A DNA stretch of 64,000 nucleotides from Roseateles sp. DAIF2 (lineage in GTDB: Bacteria > Pseudomonadota > Gammaproteobacteria > Burkholderiales > Burkholderiaceae_C), in the NCBI RefSeq assembly GCF_015624425.1, contig NZ_CP049919.1, forward strand, positions 3,782,001-3,846,000. The letters are read 5' to 3'. Positions 8,841 through 17,547 of this stretch are shown here, piece after piece; position 1 is the first letter of the stretch; the number at the start of each line of letters is the position of its first letter. The notes under the pieces were generated by a model. The model worked only from the letters and a program-made list of their open reading frames with translations. It searched no databases and had not been told where the DNA came from. Both the position numbers and the translations under genes were made by a program.

Positions 8841-9716
8841 TCAGCGCAGGGCCGCCGGCCCCTGCGGCAGCAGCGAGGCCAGCACCGGCCGCCCCACCCC
8901 GGCCGCGGCGGCATGCATCTCCAGGGTGCGCAGCCAGTCATGAACCGCCTGCGCCACCCAAGGCGCGTCGTCCAGCACCAGGTCATGGCCGGCGCGGGTA
9001 TGCAGACGCAGCGGCGCACCCCAGGCCCGGCTCAGCGCCTGCGAACAGCGCCAGTCCACCAGGCCGTCGTCCTGACTGCACAGCAGCAGCATCGGCACAT
9101 GCGGCCGGCCGCGGCTGGCGCGGTAGCGCAACGCCGCCAGCAGCTGCCGGATGCCGTTGCGCAGCGCCACCGGATGCCGGCGCTGCAGCGCCACCCAGGA
9201 TTCCAGCACCGCGCGCGGCTCGCTGACCATGTGCGAGGTCAGCTCCAGCACCCGCGCCTCGCGCCAGCGCACGCCCAGTCGCAGCAACGGCCCCAGGGCC
9301 AGCAGCTTCCAGTAGTTCAGCGGGCGCAGCCGGCGCAGCAGCGGGCTGTAGGGCCGCAGGCTGGTGTTGATCAGCACGGTGCCGGCCACCTCATCCGGAT
9401 AGCGCATCGCCCATTCACAGGCCACCATGCCGCCGAGCGACATCGCCAGCACATGCACCGGCCCATGGCAGCCGCGCCGCACCAGCTCGTCGCGGCAGGC
9501 CTCGACCAGGTCCGGCACGCGGCTGGGACTGGCCTGGCGATACAGCGAGCCGTTGCCCGGCAGATCCAGGGTCATGACCCGTACGCCGGGCTGCTGCACG
9601 CCGAGTGTCTCGGCCAGCAGAGCCGGGAAGCTACCCCAATGCCCGCTCTCGCGCGTGAGGCCGCGCAGCAGCACCCAGGTCGGCACCCGATCCGTCAACG
9701 TTTTTCCCTGCTGCAT
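8841..9716 (-). CDS. Alpha/beta hydrolase
   Basis: A 291-residue alpha/beta hydrolase of unknown substrate. The oxyanion region is near WVLLRGLTRESGHW, the nucleophile elbow is LAMSLGGMVAC with Ser near residue 97 (Ala replaces the first Gly of GxSxG), a later acidic residue is in LLCSQDDGLV, and the catalytic His is in RAGHDLVLDD. I start at MQQGKTLTDR because homologous folds begin just before the first strand; an ATG at 9803 would add 29 residues with no family features. No clear ribosome-binding site precedes either start. It stands alone between rpsT and the DUF3579 gene. Confidence 0.82.
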   Translation of the reverse strand: MQQGKTLTDRVPTWVLLRGLTRESGHWGSFPALLAETLGVQQPGVRVMTLDLPGNGSLYRQASPSRVPDLVEACRDELVRRGCHGPVHVLAMSLGGMVACEWAMRYPDEVAGTVLINTSLRPYSPLLRRLRPLNYWKLLALGPLLRLGVRWREARVLELTSHMVSEPRAVLESWVALQRRHPVALRNGIRQLLAALRYRASRGRPHVPMLLLCSQDDGLVDWRCSQALSRAWGAPLRLHTRAGHDLVLDDAPWVAQAVHDWLRTLEMHAAAAGVGRPVLASLLPQGPAALR

Positions 9717-9848
9717 GTAGCGGCGACACGGGGCGATCCGTATTCCAAGATGAATTGATGGAGGAGCGGGCAGGCACCAGCCATCGGCGGGCGAAACCCG
9801 CACAAATTACATCAAGTCATGTAAAGACCGGCAATGCCGGACTGTCCC

Positions 9849-10181
9849 TTATTGGGAGGACTCGGGCTTGTCCGGCAGCAGGCAGGCCTCGGCGACCTGC
9901 AGGCGGTTGTCGCGGGCGAAGTTCATCACGAAGTCCCAGGCCATCGGCTCGATGTTCTTCAGTTCCTCGTTGACGATCACGCATTTCACGCCGTTGATCA
10001 CCGTCGGCACGCAGTAGGGCGAATAGCCGATATGGGCGCCGGGGCCGCTGCGCGCGCCGCCGGGGCGGAAACAGGACATGGCGCCGGCCAGGCGCTCGGC
10101 CCAGTCGCTGGGTCGGAAGGTCCGCCCCTCCAAGGTCAGGCCTTGGATGAAGACTTCGCGCGGTTTGGGGGGCAGACTCAT
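9849..10181 (-). CDS. DUF3579 domain protein
   Basis: A 110-residue protein of the DUF3579 family, restricted largely to betaproteobacteria and typically found beside argD. It begins MSLPPKPREVFIQGLTLEGR and carries family segments such as FRPSDWAERLAG, GYSPYCVPTVINGVKCVIV and the tail EPMAWDFVMNFARDNRLQV. It diverges from argD across a 204-bp intergenic region, which suggests shared regulation. Function unknown; the conserved neighbourhood hints at a link to arginine metabolism, which is inference. Confidence 0.88.
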   Translation of the reverse strand: MSLPPKPREVFIQGLTLEGRTFRPSDWAERLAGAMSCFRPGGARSGPGAHIGYSPYCVPTVINGVKCVIVNEELKNIEPMAWDFVMNFARDNRLQVAEACLLPDKPESSQ

Positions 10182-10385
10182 GAAGCGGTGATGACAGGCC
10201 GCGTCGGGCGGCAAGACCGCTATTGTGCCCTGGATGTGTTGCGCCGCAGCACGCTCGCGGATGAAGTCCGAACAAGGCGCCGGTAGTTCTTGACAGCGGC
10301 GCAGTTCATCGACAGGTCGACCCTTAGAATCGACTTCCCCTGCCCCGTCCGGCGGCAGTTGCTTCCACCCTTGAATGGAAAGTTG

Positions 10386-11603
10386 ATGAACGCCCCAGCT
10401 ACCGTGCCCGTTGCCCCTTCCGAGCCCCATGTGATGCAGACCTATGGCCGACTGCCGATCGCGCTGTCGCATGGCCAGGGCTGCTGGGTTTGGGACGTCA
10501 ACGGCCGACGATACCTGGACGGGCTGGGCGGCATCGCGGTGAACACCCTGGGCCATGGCCATCCCCGGCTGGTACCCGCGCTGCAGGATCAGATCGCCAA
10601 GCTGATCCACACCAGCAATTACTACCATGTGCCGCTGCAGGAGCAGCTCGCCGCCAAGCTGTGCGAGATCTCCGGCCTGGCGAACGCCTTCTTCTGCAAC
10701 TCCGGCCTGGAAGCCAACGAGGCGGCGCTGAAGATCGCCCGCAAGTTCGGCCATGAGCGCGGCAATACCGCGCCGGAATGCATCGTCTTCGAGGGCGCCT
10801 TCCACGGCCGATCGATCGCGACCCTCTCCGCCACCGCCAATCCCAAGGTGCAGGCCGGCTTCGGCCCGCTGGTCGAGGGTTTCGTGCGCGTGCCTCTGAA
10901 CGATCTGGCCGCGGTCGAGGCCGCGCTGAAGGCGCGCCCGAACATCACCGCGATCTTCCTGGAGACCATCCAGGGCGAGGGCGGCGTGAACCCGGCACGC
11001 ATCGAGTTCCTGCAGGGCCTGCGCCGCCTGGCCGACCAACATGACGTGCTGCTGATGCTGGACGAGGTGCAATGCGGCATCGGCCGTACCGGCAAATGGT
11101 TCGCGCACCAATGGGCCGGCATCCAGCCGGACGTGATGCCGCTGGCCAAGGGCCTGGGCTCGGGCGTGCCGATCGGTGCCGTCGTCTGCGGCCCGCGCGC
11201 GGCCAAGCTGCTGCAGCCCGGCAACCATGGCACCACCTTCGGCGGCAACCCGCTGGCGATGCGTGCCGGCGTCGAGACGCTGAAGATCATGGAAGAGGAC
11301 GGCCTGCTGGCCCATGCCGCCACGGTCGGCGCCGCGCTGAAGGCGGGCCTGGAGCGCGAGCTCGGCAGCCTGGCCGGCGTGGTCGAGATCCGCGGCCAGG
11401 GCCTGATGCTGGGCATCGAGCTGGACCGCCCCTGCGGCGTGCTGCTGGGCCAGGCCGCCGAGGCCGGCCTGATGATCAGCGTCACCGCCGACAAGGTGAT
11501 CCGCCTGGTGCCGGCCCTGATCCTCAGCGAGGACGAAGCCGCGCAGATCGTCGCGATCCTGGCGCCGCTGGTGAAGGCCTTCTTGGCCCAAGCCAAGCCA
11601 TGA
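10386..11603 (+). CDS. argD: Acetylornithine aminotransferase (PLP, class III)
   Basis: Converts N-acetylglutamate semialdehyde to N-acetylornithine in arginine synthesis, possibly also acting on succinyl-diaminopimelate precursors. The 405-residue protein has the expected LGGIAVNTLGHGHP near residue 45, SGLEANEAALKIARKFG near 100, LDEVQCGIGRTGKWFA near 225 and the PLP lysine in PLAKGLGSGVPIG near 252. The start MNAPATVPVAPSEP is preceded by GGAAAG; a longer open frame from 10290 lacks family similarity. The stop overlaps a possible upstream argF ATG, so the two genes are coupled. Confidence 0.94.
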   Translation: MNAPATVPVAPSEPHVMQTYGRLPIALSHGQGCWVWDVNGRRYLDGLGGIAVNTLGHGHPRLVPALQDQIAKLIHTSNYYHVPLQEQLAAKLCEISGLANAFFCNSGLEANEAALKIARKFGHERGNTAPECIVFEGAFHGRSIATLSATANPKVQAGFGPLVEGFVRVPLNDLAAVEAALKARPNITAIFLETIQGEGGVNPARIEFLQGLRRLADQHDVLLMLDEVQCGIGRTGKWFAHQWAGIQPDVMPLAKGLGSGVPIGAVVCGPRAAKLLQPGNHGTTFGGNPLAMRAGVETLKIMEEDGLLAHAATVGAALKAGLERELGSLAGVVEIRGQGLMLGIELDRPCGVLLGQAAEAGLMISVTADKVIRLVPALILSEDEAAQIVAILAPLVKAFLAQAKP

Positions 11604-11620
11604 AGCCCGGGGACAGCCTG

Positions 11621-12562
11621 ATGCGCCACTACCTGCAGTTCAAGGATCTACGCGCCGAGGAGTACGCCCACCTGTTCGACCGCGCCGCCATCATCAAGCG
11701 CCGCTTCAAGAACTACGAGAAGTACCAGCCGCTGGCGGACCGCACCCTGGCGATGATCTTCGAGAAGGCCAGCACGCGCACCCGCGTCAGCTTCGAGGCC
11801 GGCATGTACCAGATGGGCGGCTCGGTGGTGCACCTGACCACCGGCGACAGCCAGCTGGGCCGCGCCGAGCCCATCGAGGACAGCGCGCGCGTGATCAGCC
11901 GCATGGTCGACATCGTGATGATCCGCACCTTCGAGCAGACCAAGATCGAGCGCTTCGCGGCCCATTCGCGCGTGCCGGTCATCAACGGCCTGACCAACGA
12001 GTACCACCCCTGCCAGATCCTCGCGGACCTGTTCACCTACATCGAGCAGCGTTGCATGGACCGGCGCGGCGCGATCGACATGGACGGGCTGAAGGGCCGC
12101 GTCGTGGCCTGGGTCGGCGACGGCAACAACATGGCCAACACCTGGCTGCAGGCGGCCGAGATCCTCGGCTTCACCGTGCATGTCAGCACCCCCAGCGGCT
12201 ACGAGATCGACCCCGCGGTCGCCGGCGTCAAGAACGCCGGCTGCTACAAGGTCTTCAAGGACCCGCTGGAGGCCTGCCGCGGCGCCGACCTGGTCACCAC
12301 CGATGTCTGGACCAGCATGGGCTACGAGGCCGAGAACGAGGCGCGCCGCAAGGCCTTCGCCGACTGGTGCGTCGACGCCGAGATGATGGCCGTCGCCAAG
12401 CCGGACGCCCTGTTCATGCACTGCCTGCCGGCACACCGCGGCGAGGAGGTCGCCGCCGATGTGATCGACGGGCCCCAGTCCGTCGTCTGGGATGAGGCGG
12501 AGAATCGGATGCACGTGCAGAAGGCACTCATGGAGTACCTTCTGCTCGGACGGATCGGCTGA
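11621..12562 (+). CDS. argF: Ornithine carbamoyltransferase
   Basis: Makes citrulline from ornithine and carbamoyl phosphate. The carbamoyl phosphate loop FEKASTRTRVSFEAGM is near residue 48, the HPCQILADL motif near 128 and the ornithine loop MHCLPAHRGEE near 266. The start MRHYLQFKDL is chosen because family members begin here and GGGGA lies 8-9 bp upstream; an ATG at 11600, overlapping the argD stop, would add seven residues. The last 20 codons (NRMHVQKALMEYLLLGRIG and stop) are repeated 158 bp downstream as a detached copy. Confidence 0.96.
   Translation: MRHYLQFKDLRAEEYAHLFDRAAIIKRRFKNYEKYQPLADRTLAMIFEKASTRTRVSFEAGMYQMGGSVVHLTTGDSQLGRAEPIEDSARVISRMVDIVMIRTFEQTKIERFAAHSRVPVINGLTNEYHPCQILADLFTYIEQRCMDRRGAIDMDGLKGRVVAWVGDGNNMANTWLQAAEILGFTVHVSTPSGYEIDPAVAGVKNAGCYKVFKDPLEACRGADLVTTDVWTSMGYEAENEARRKAFADWCVDAEMMAVAKPDALFMHCLPAHRGEEVAADVIDGPQSVVWDEAENRMHVQKALMEYLLLGRIG
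12503..12562 (+). repeat. argF 3'-end direct repeat, copy 1 (in gene)
   Basis: The last 20 codons of argF, from Asn-Arg-Met-His to the TGA stop. They match 12661-12720 with 8 base differences in 60, all of them silent. Its left edge GAATCGGATGC (12502-12512) is also present inverted at 12591-12601. Confidence 0.9.
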
Positions 12563-12660
12563 CAGCCGAGACGGCGGCCCGCGAGGGCCGGCATCCGATT
12601 CGGGGCGCACTCACTTTGCGCCAGCAAAGTGAAGCCGCGCCAGCGGCGGGTGCGCACCAA
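12563..12660. repeat. Hairpin-rich insert between the two argF 3' ends
   Basis: This segment holds an array of hairpins: GGCCC-GCGA-GGGCC (12576-12589); an inverted copy of the argF segment GAATCGGATGC (12591-12601); CACTTTGC-GCCA-GCAAAGTG (12612-12631); and GCCGC-GCCA-GCGGC (12634-12647). The last two are bracketed by GCGCAC (12605-12610) pairing with GTGCGC (12650-12655), so the right half can fold into a Y shape with two identical GCCA loops. No coding potential is apparent. It may act as a transcription end for argDF or be the remains of a mobile repeat. Confidence 0.7.
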
Positions 12661-12720
12661 AACAGAATGCATGTGCAGAAGGCACTCATGGAGTACCTTC
12701 TGCTTGGTCGCATCGGCTAA
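12661..12720 (+). pseudogene. Detached second copy of the argF 3' end
   Basis: Encodes NRMHVQKALMEYLLLGRIG plus TAA, identical in amino acids to the end of argF but with eight silent base differences (for example CAC/CAT, CGG/AGA, TGA/TAA). It is offset by 158 bp, so out of frame with argF and behind its stop. No start with a ribosome-binding site is visible, so it is probably untranslated. The silent-only divergence suggests it descends from a once functional argF terminus rather than from a recent copying error. Confidence 0.85.
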
Positions 12721-12726
12721 TTCGGC

Positions 12727-13548
12727 CTAGTCCCTCTTCGGCCGGATGCTCTCCGCCAGCGAGCCGGCCGGGTAGTAGCGCAGGAAGGTCTTCCACGCCA
12801 GCCCGCTCCTGGCGGCCTTCTCCAGCGCCGCCGTGAGCGCTTGGCGGTCCGCCTCGCCGACCGTGCTGCGCGAGATGTAGACCCCGCTGTCCACCCAGGG
12901 CAGTTCGTCGACCGGCTCGATGCGCAGCCGCTCCAGCATGGCGCGCAGCTTGGGCTCCTTCTGCAGCGCGCCGATCAGGATCGACGGCGCCATGATGGTC
13001 AGATCGGCCATGCCGGCCGACAGCATGCGCGCCACCGCCACCACATCGGCGTCCTGGGCCAGCCGTTCCTGCGCGCGCAGCTCCTGCGTCAGGGCCTGGT
13101 AGGGCTCGCCATAGTCGAAGCCGCGCACCACCGCGACGCGCAGCTCCTTGCGCTCGCGCAGATCGCGCAGGCTGCGCAGCGGCGCGCGCTGCGGCTCCTG
13201 GTTCAGCGAGATCAGCACCGCGCGCGCCTGCACCAGCGGCACGAAATGGCCCCATTCGTCGCGCCGGGCCGATTTGCTGGCCGGCAGCAGCAGATCCGCG
13301 CGGCCGGCCTCGAACAGTGCCTGCTGGCGCGCCCGCGGCACCACCGAGAACAGGAAACTGCAGCCCGGCAGGGCCGCGCGCAGGATGTCGGGATAGACGC
13401 CGCCAAAGCCCTCGTCGGACAGGGTAACGCTCAGGCCCAGCAGCGCCACCGGCACCTGCATCGCCCGCGAGCAGTCGGCGCGCGCGTCCGATGCGGCCGT
13501 GGCCGCCATCAAGGCCGCGCCCCACAGCGCCCAGCATCCCCGCCGCAT
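12727..13548 (-). CDS. Periplasmic amino-acid-type solute-binding protein (SBP_bac_3)
   Basis: A 273-residue secreted protein with a Sec signal peptide (MRRGCWALWGAALMAATAAS, cleavage near ARA-D), followed by a family 3 solute-binding fold: GGVYPDILRAAL near residue 50, a lobe with VAVVRGFDYGEPYQAL near 130, and VDSGVYISRSTVGE near 220. No permease or ATPase genes are adjacent, so it may act as a sensor or orphan binder. I use the inner ATG (17 codons inside the open frame) because it starts the signal peptide. Ligand unknown. It converges on the duplicated argF end. Confidence 0.82.
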   Translation of the reverse strand: MRRGCWALWGAALMAATAASDARADCSRAMQVPVALLGLSVTLSDEGFGGVYPDILRAALPGCSFLFSVVPRARQQALFEAGRADLLLPASKSARRDEWGHFVPLVQARAVLISLNQEPQRAPLRSLRDLRERKELRVAVVRGFDYGEPYQALTQELRAQERLAQDADVVAVARMLSAGMADLTIMAPSILIGALQKEPKLRAMLERLRIEPVDELPWVDSGVYISRSTVGEADRQALTAALEKAARSGLAWKTFLRYYPAGSLAESIRPKRD

Positions 13549-13636
13549 CACTTCCAACACAAGCCTTGCTCCTCGAACGCGATCGCAGTCCAGCATAGCT
13601 CAGCTTCCCGTCAGCCCTGTGTAGCATGCTGACCTC

Positions 13637-14392
13637 ATGATGCTTGCTTTGATCAGCGACCTGCACGCCAACCGCGAGGCGGTGGCGGCCGTGCTGGCCC
13701 ATGCCCGCGCCCAGGGCTGCACGCAGTTCGCGCTGCTGGGCGATTTCGTCGGCTACGGCGGCGACCCCGCCTGGGTGGTGGACCGGGTGCGCGAACTGGT
13801 GGCCGAGGGCGCGATCGCGGTGATGGGCAACCATGACAGCGCGGTAGCCCACGGCGCGCTGCCGACCATGCGCGAGGACGCCCGTGCGGCGATCGCCTGG
13901 ACCCGCGAGCACCTGGACGCCGCCCAGCTGCGCTTCCTGGCCGAGCTGCCGATGAGCGTCATGCGCGGCGACTGCCTGTTCGTGCATGCCAACGCCTTCG
14001 CGCCCGAGGGCTTCGAGTACATCCAGGGCCGGCTGGAGGCGATGCGCAGCCTGCAGGCGACCAGCGCCCGCTACACCTTCTGCGGCCATATGCATGAGCC
14101 GATGCTCTACCACCTCTCCGGCACCGGCAAGGCCGGTGACTTCTGCCCGGTGCCCGGCGTCGCGATCCCGCTGCTGAGCCATCGCCAGTGGCTCGCGATC
14201 CCCGGCTCCTGCGGCCAGCCGCGCGACGGCAACCCGGCCGCCTGCTACGCCACCTTCGACACCGACAGCGGCGCCCTCGCCTTCCAGCGCGTGCCCTACG
14301 ACGTCGACGCCGCGGCCGCACGCATCCTGGCCGGCGGCCTGCCGGCGGCGATCGCGCAGCGCCTGGCGGCCCGCCTGGCGCGCGGCGAGTGA
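13637..14392 (+). CDS. Metallophosphoesterase (YfcE/MJ0936-like)
   Basis: A 251-residue calcineurin-like phosphoesterase. The five metal-binding motifs are visible: ISDLHANREA near residue 6, GDFVGYGGDP near 36, VMGNHDSAV near 63, FVHANAF near 115 and FCGHMHEPM near 147. Family members hydrolyse phosphodiesters, phosphoproteins or dinucleoside polyphosphates; the substrate here is unknown. It ends 11 bp before the protein kinase gene on the same strand, suggesting a phosphatase/kinase pair in one operon, which is inference from context. Confidence 0.9.
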   Translation: MMLALISDLHANREAVAAVLAHARAQGCTQFALLGDFVGYGGDPAWVVDRVRELVAEGAIAVMGNHDSAVAHGALPTMREDARAAIAWTREHLDAAQLRFLAELPMSVMRGDCLFVHANAFAPEGFEYIQGRLEAMRSLQATSARYTFCGHMHEPMLYHLSGTGKAGDFCPVPGVAIPLLSHRQWLAIPGSCGQPRDGNPAACYATFDTDSGALAFQRVPYDVDAAAARILAGGLPAAIAQRLAARLARGE

Positions 14393-14403
14393 GCCCGCCC
14401 CCA

Positions 14404-15852
14404 ATGAGCGCCGGCCCGGCCAGCACGCAAGACCTGCCCCCGCCCGGTCCGCTGACGCCGGGCCTGGTGCTGGACGGCTTCCGCCTGGAGGAGCGCCTGC
14501 ACCAGGGCGGCATGGCGAACCTCTGGCGCGTCAGCCGCATCGAGCCGCGGCCGGACGAGCCACCGCTGATCATGAAGGTGCCGCGCATCAAGGGCGGCGA
14601 GGATCCGGCCACCATCGTCGGCTTCGAGGTCGAGCAGATGCTGATGCCGGCGCTGAAGGGCCCGCATGTGCCGCGCTTCATCGCGCGCGGCGACTGGACG
14701 CGCCAGGCCTATATCGTGATGGAGCGCATCGAGGGCAGCTCGCTGCGCCCGCGCCTGGACGAGGCGCCACTGCCCGTCGAGGAGGTGGCGCAGATCGGCA
14801 TCCAGGTCGCGACCGCGCTGCATGCGCTGCACCACCAGCATGTGGTGCACCTGGATATCAAGCCCAGCAACATCATGTTCCGGCCCGACGGCAGCGCGGT
14901 GCTGGTCGACTTCGGCCTATCGCGCCATGGCCAGTTGCCGGACCTGCTGGAGGAGGAGTTCGAGCTGCCGATGGGCACCGGCCCCTATATGTCGCCGGAG
15001 CAGGTGCAGTTCGTGCGCAACGACCCGCGCAGCGACCTGTTCGCGCTGGGCGTGATGCTCTACCACCTGGCCACCGGCGAGCGCCCCTTCGGCCAGCCCA
15101 GCTCGGTGCGCGGGCTGCGCCGGCGGCTCTATATCGAGCCGATCCCGCCGCGCGCGCTGCGGCCCGAGCTGCCGCCCTGGCTGCAGGAGATCATCCTGCA
15201 TTGCCTGGAGGTCAAGCCCGAGCGCCGCTACCAGAGCGCCGCCCAGCTGGCGCTGGACCTGCAGCGCCCACAATGCATGGCGCTGAGCGCGCGCGCCCAC
15301 AAGCTGCAGCGCAGCGGCCTGCTGACCGCCTTCAAGCGCTGGTTCTTCGCGCTGGGCAGCGAGCCGCGGCGCGAGGCCACGGTGGACGAGCAGCTGTCGC
15401 GTAGCCCCATCATCATGGCCGCGGTCGACACCCAGTCCGCCACGCCGGCCCTGCTGGAGCGGCTGCAGGAGGCCGCGCGCCGCCTGGTGCAGGCCGAGCC
15501 CGGCGCGCGCCTGGCCTGCGTCAGCGTGATGAAGACCGCGCGCATCGGCATGGACGAGCTGACCGACAGCGACGGCCGCAGCCTGCATGTGAAGCAGCTG
15601 ATCGCGCTCAAGCATTGGGCGCGGCCGATCTGCCGCGCGCTGGCGCTGGAGGACGCGCGGCTGACCTTCCATGTGCTGGAGGCACCGGACACCGCTCAGG
15701 CCCTGATCGAGTTCGCGGCCAAGGCCGGGGTCGACCATATCGTGATGGGCGCCCGCGCCAACTCGGCGCTGCGGCGCTATCTCGGATCCGTCTCGGCCGA
15801 GGTGGTGGCCGAGGCCGAATGCAGCGTCACCGTGGTGCGCGCGCCGGCCTGA
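14404..15852 (+). CDS. Ser/Thr protein kinase fused to a universal stress protein domain
   Basis: A 482-residue cytoplasmic protein. Residues about 20-290 form a eukaryotic-like kinase: glycine loop LHQGGMANLW, ATP-anchoring Lys in LIMKVPRIK, catalytic loop HLDIKPSN (Asp151, with Leu replacing Arg of HRD), DFG in VDFGLSR (Asp169), and MGTGPYMSPEQ and DLFALGVMLYHLATGERPF for the APE and F-helix regions. Residues about 335-482 are a UspA-like domain ending VDHIVMGARANSALRRYLGS and SVTVVRAPA, matching the nucleotide-binding GxRG-like loop. No membrane helix is present. It follows the metallophosphoesterase closely. Confidence 0.9.
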   Translation: MSAGPASTQDLPPPGPLTPGLVLDGFRLEERLHQGGMANLWRVSRIEPRPDEPPLIMKVPRIKGGEDPATIVGFEVEQMLMPALKGPHVPRFIARGDWTRQAYIVMERIEGSSLRPRLDEAPLPVEEVAQIGIQVATALHALHHQHVVHLDIKPSNIMFRPDGSAVLVDFGLSRHGQLPDLLEEEFELPMGTGPYMSPEQVQFVRNDPRSDLFALGVMLYHLATGERPFGQPSSVRGLRRRLYIEPIPPRALRPELPPWLQEIILHCLEVKPERRYQSAAQLALDLQRPQCMALSARAHKLQRSGLLTAFKRWFFALGSEPRREATVDEQLSRSPIIMAAVDTQSATPALLERLQEAARRLVQAEPGARLACVSVMKTARIGMDELTDSDGRSLHVKQLIALKHWARPICRALALEDARLTFHVLEAPDTAQALIEFAAKAGVDHIVMGARANSALRRYLGSVSAEVVAEAECSVTVVRAPA

Positions 15853-15886
15853 GCGCGGCGGCGACACTTACACTGGCGGCGCCATC

Positions 15887-16222
15887 ATGAGTTTCCAAGC
15901 CTCCAACCCCTGCATCGAATGCGGCGCCTGCTGCGCCAGCTTTCGCGTCGACTTCGCGCGCGCCGAGCTGCTCAGCGAGGGCGGCTGCGTGCCGGACGGC
16001 CTGACGGTGGAGCTGACCGACACCCTGGTGCGCATGCGCGGCACCGACCATGCGCGCCCGCGCTGCGCCGCGCTGACCGGCCAGGTCGGCGTCAAGGCCG
16101 GCTGCGGCATCTATGAATGGCGCCCCTCACCCTGCCGCGAATTCGGCCTGCGCGCGCCGCTGGGCCTGGGCGACGAGGCCTGCAGCCGGGCCCGCGCCCG
16201 GCATGGGCTCCCCCCTCTGTAG
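15887..16222 (+). CDS. YkgJ family cysteine cluster protein
   Basis: A 111-residue protein with the YkgJ (UPF0153-like) cysteine cluster, probably a metal or Fe-S site. Visible motifs are CIECGACC near residue 9, RCAAL near 64, GCGIYEWRPSPCREF near 77 and a further Cys near 97. It lies 34 bp after the kinase gene on the same strand and may be in that operon. Family function unknown. Confidence 0.88.
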   Translation: MSFQASNPCIECGACCASFRVDFARAELLSEGGCVPDGLTVELTDTLVRMRGTDHARPRCAALTGQVGVKAGCGIYEWRPSPCREFGLRAPLGLGDEACSRARARHGLPPL

Positions 16223-16225
16223 CGA

Positions 16226-17422
16226 TCAACCCGGCCGGCGGTCGCTGACGCGCACGGTGCTGCTGCGGATGCTCTCCAGCTTGGCCGCATAGCGCTGGCG
16301 GTCCTTGACCGTCGTGCTGTTGTCGCGCGCCAGCGCCAGGTGCTTGCGCACCTCGCCCATTTCGCCCAGGCCGTAGTTGGCCAGGGCCAGCCAGAAATGG
16401 AACTCATGGTAGTAGGCCGAGCGCTCGATCTCGCGGGTGAACAGGCGCTTGGCCTCCTGGAACTCGCCGCGCTTCATCGCCAGGATGCCCTGGTCGTAGA
16501 ACTTGAACGGCGGGTCCGGCTGCAGGTCGCGCAGCTTGGCCGCCAGCAGCTCGGCCTCGGCGCCACGGCCGCGGTCGCGCAGCACCAGCACCAGGTTGGA
16601 CAGGGTCTGCGCATTGCCCGGCTCCTGCGCCATCACGTTGCGGAACACCTGCTCGGCAAACTCGGCCCGGCCGGCGCGGCGATACACCACGCCCAGGGTG
16701 TTGTACGCCGCCATGAAGCGCGGATCCTTGGCCACCGCGGCGCGCGCCCACCAGTAGGCCGCATCGGTATGGCCCAGCTGCAATTCCTCCGCCGCGCGGT
16801 TGTTCAGGAACATCGCCACCACCGTGTGCTCCTCGATCACCCGGCTGCGCTGGCCGCGCAGCTGTTCGGGCGGGAGGAAGTCGATCGTCAGCAGCTCGGA
16901 CTCGAACACGCGGCCGGCCGCATGCTCCATCATCGGCCGGCCCAGGCTCAGGTTCACATGGCCGGACAGCACATAGAGGTCGCCGCTGCGGCTCCACAGA
17001 TCCTCGACATAGACGCTGTTGAAGCGCACCGGCAGGTTCATCGCCTTCGCGAAGGCCGAGGTCATCAGCACCAGCGACAGGCAGTTGCCGCGCCGCGCGC
17101 CGAAGGCCTCGGCCGCGTTGCGCGTGACGGCGGCGTCGTACTCCAGCTGCAGCATGCTCTTGTTGTAGAGCGCGTCCAGCAGGCCCTGGCGGCCGCCCTT
17201 GCTGCGCGCATGCTGGGCGATCTCGCGCTCCAGATAGGCCTGCATCTCCGGCGTCAGCGCGAACACCGCGTCGGCCTGCTCGGGCCGGGCCTCGGGCCGG
17301 AACAACTCGTCATGGAACAGGACGGACGGCTCCGGTTCCTGCTGCTGCGGCACCTGGGTGGCGCAGCCGCTCAGCAGGCCGGCCAGGACCAGGGCCAGCA
17401 GGGTCAGTGAGGACTTTCTCAT
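16226..17422 (-). CDS. Lipoprotein with transglutaminase-like and TPR domains
   Basis: A 398-residue predicted lipoprotein. The signal peptide MRKSSLTLLALVLAGLLSGC ends in a lipobox (LLSGC) with Cys20. The middle resembles a bacterial transglutaminase-like fold: RRGNCLSLVLMTSAFAKAM near residue 110 carries a candidate catalytic Cys, then SGHVNLSL near 152 a candidate His and LTIDFLPPE near 175 an Asp. The last half has TPR-like repeats (AAYNTLGVVYRRAGRAEFAEQ and similar). Convergent with the ykgJ-like gene, with only 3 bp between stops. Function unknown; cell-envelope location is inferred. Confidence 0.83.
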   Translation of the reverse strand: MRKSSLTLLALVLAGLLSGCATQVPQQQEPEPSVLFHDELFRPEARPEQADAVFALTPEMQAYLEREIAQHARSKGGRQGLLDALYNKSMLQLEYDAAVTRNAAEAFGARRGNCLSLVLMTSAFAKAMNLPVRFNSVYVEDLWSRSGDLYVLSGHVNLSLGRPMMEHAAGRVFESELLTIDFLPPEQLRGQRSRVIEEHTVVAMFLNNRAAEELQLGHTDAAYWWARAAVAKDPRFMAAYNTLGVVYRRAGRAEFAEQVFRNVMAQEPGNAQTLSNLVLVLRDRGRGAEAELLAAKLRDLQPDPPFKFYDQGILAMKRGEFQEAKRLFTREIERSAYYHEFHFWLALANYGLGEMGEVRKHLALARDNSTTVKDRQRYAAKLESIRSSTVRVSDRRPG

Positions 17423-17547
17423 GAGGCACCTCCGGGTGCGGTGATCTATTTGTTTAGGTCTTGTCTCCTGAGGGAGAAGCTAGCACCGAAAGCGCCCGCC
17501 GGCCAGTCCCGTCGGGGATGCCTCCCCTCGGCTCGGGGCCTGGGAGA

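Noticed and set aside
10290..10330. TTGACA (10290-10295) and TAGAAT (10325-10330) as an argD promoter
   Set aside because: The boxes are 29 bp apart, too far for a sigma-70 promoter; neither has a good partner at the right distance.
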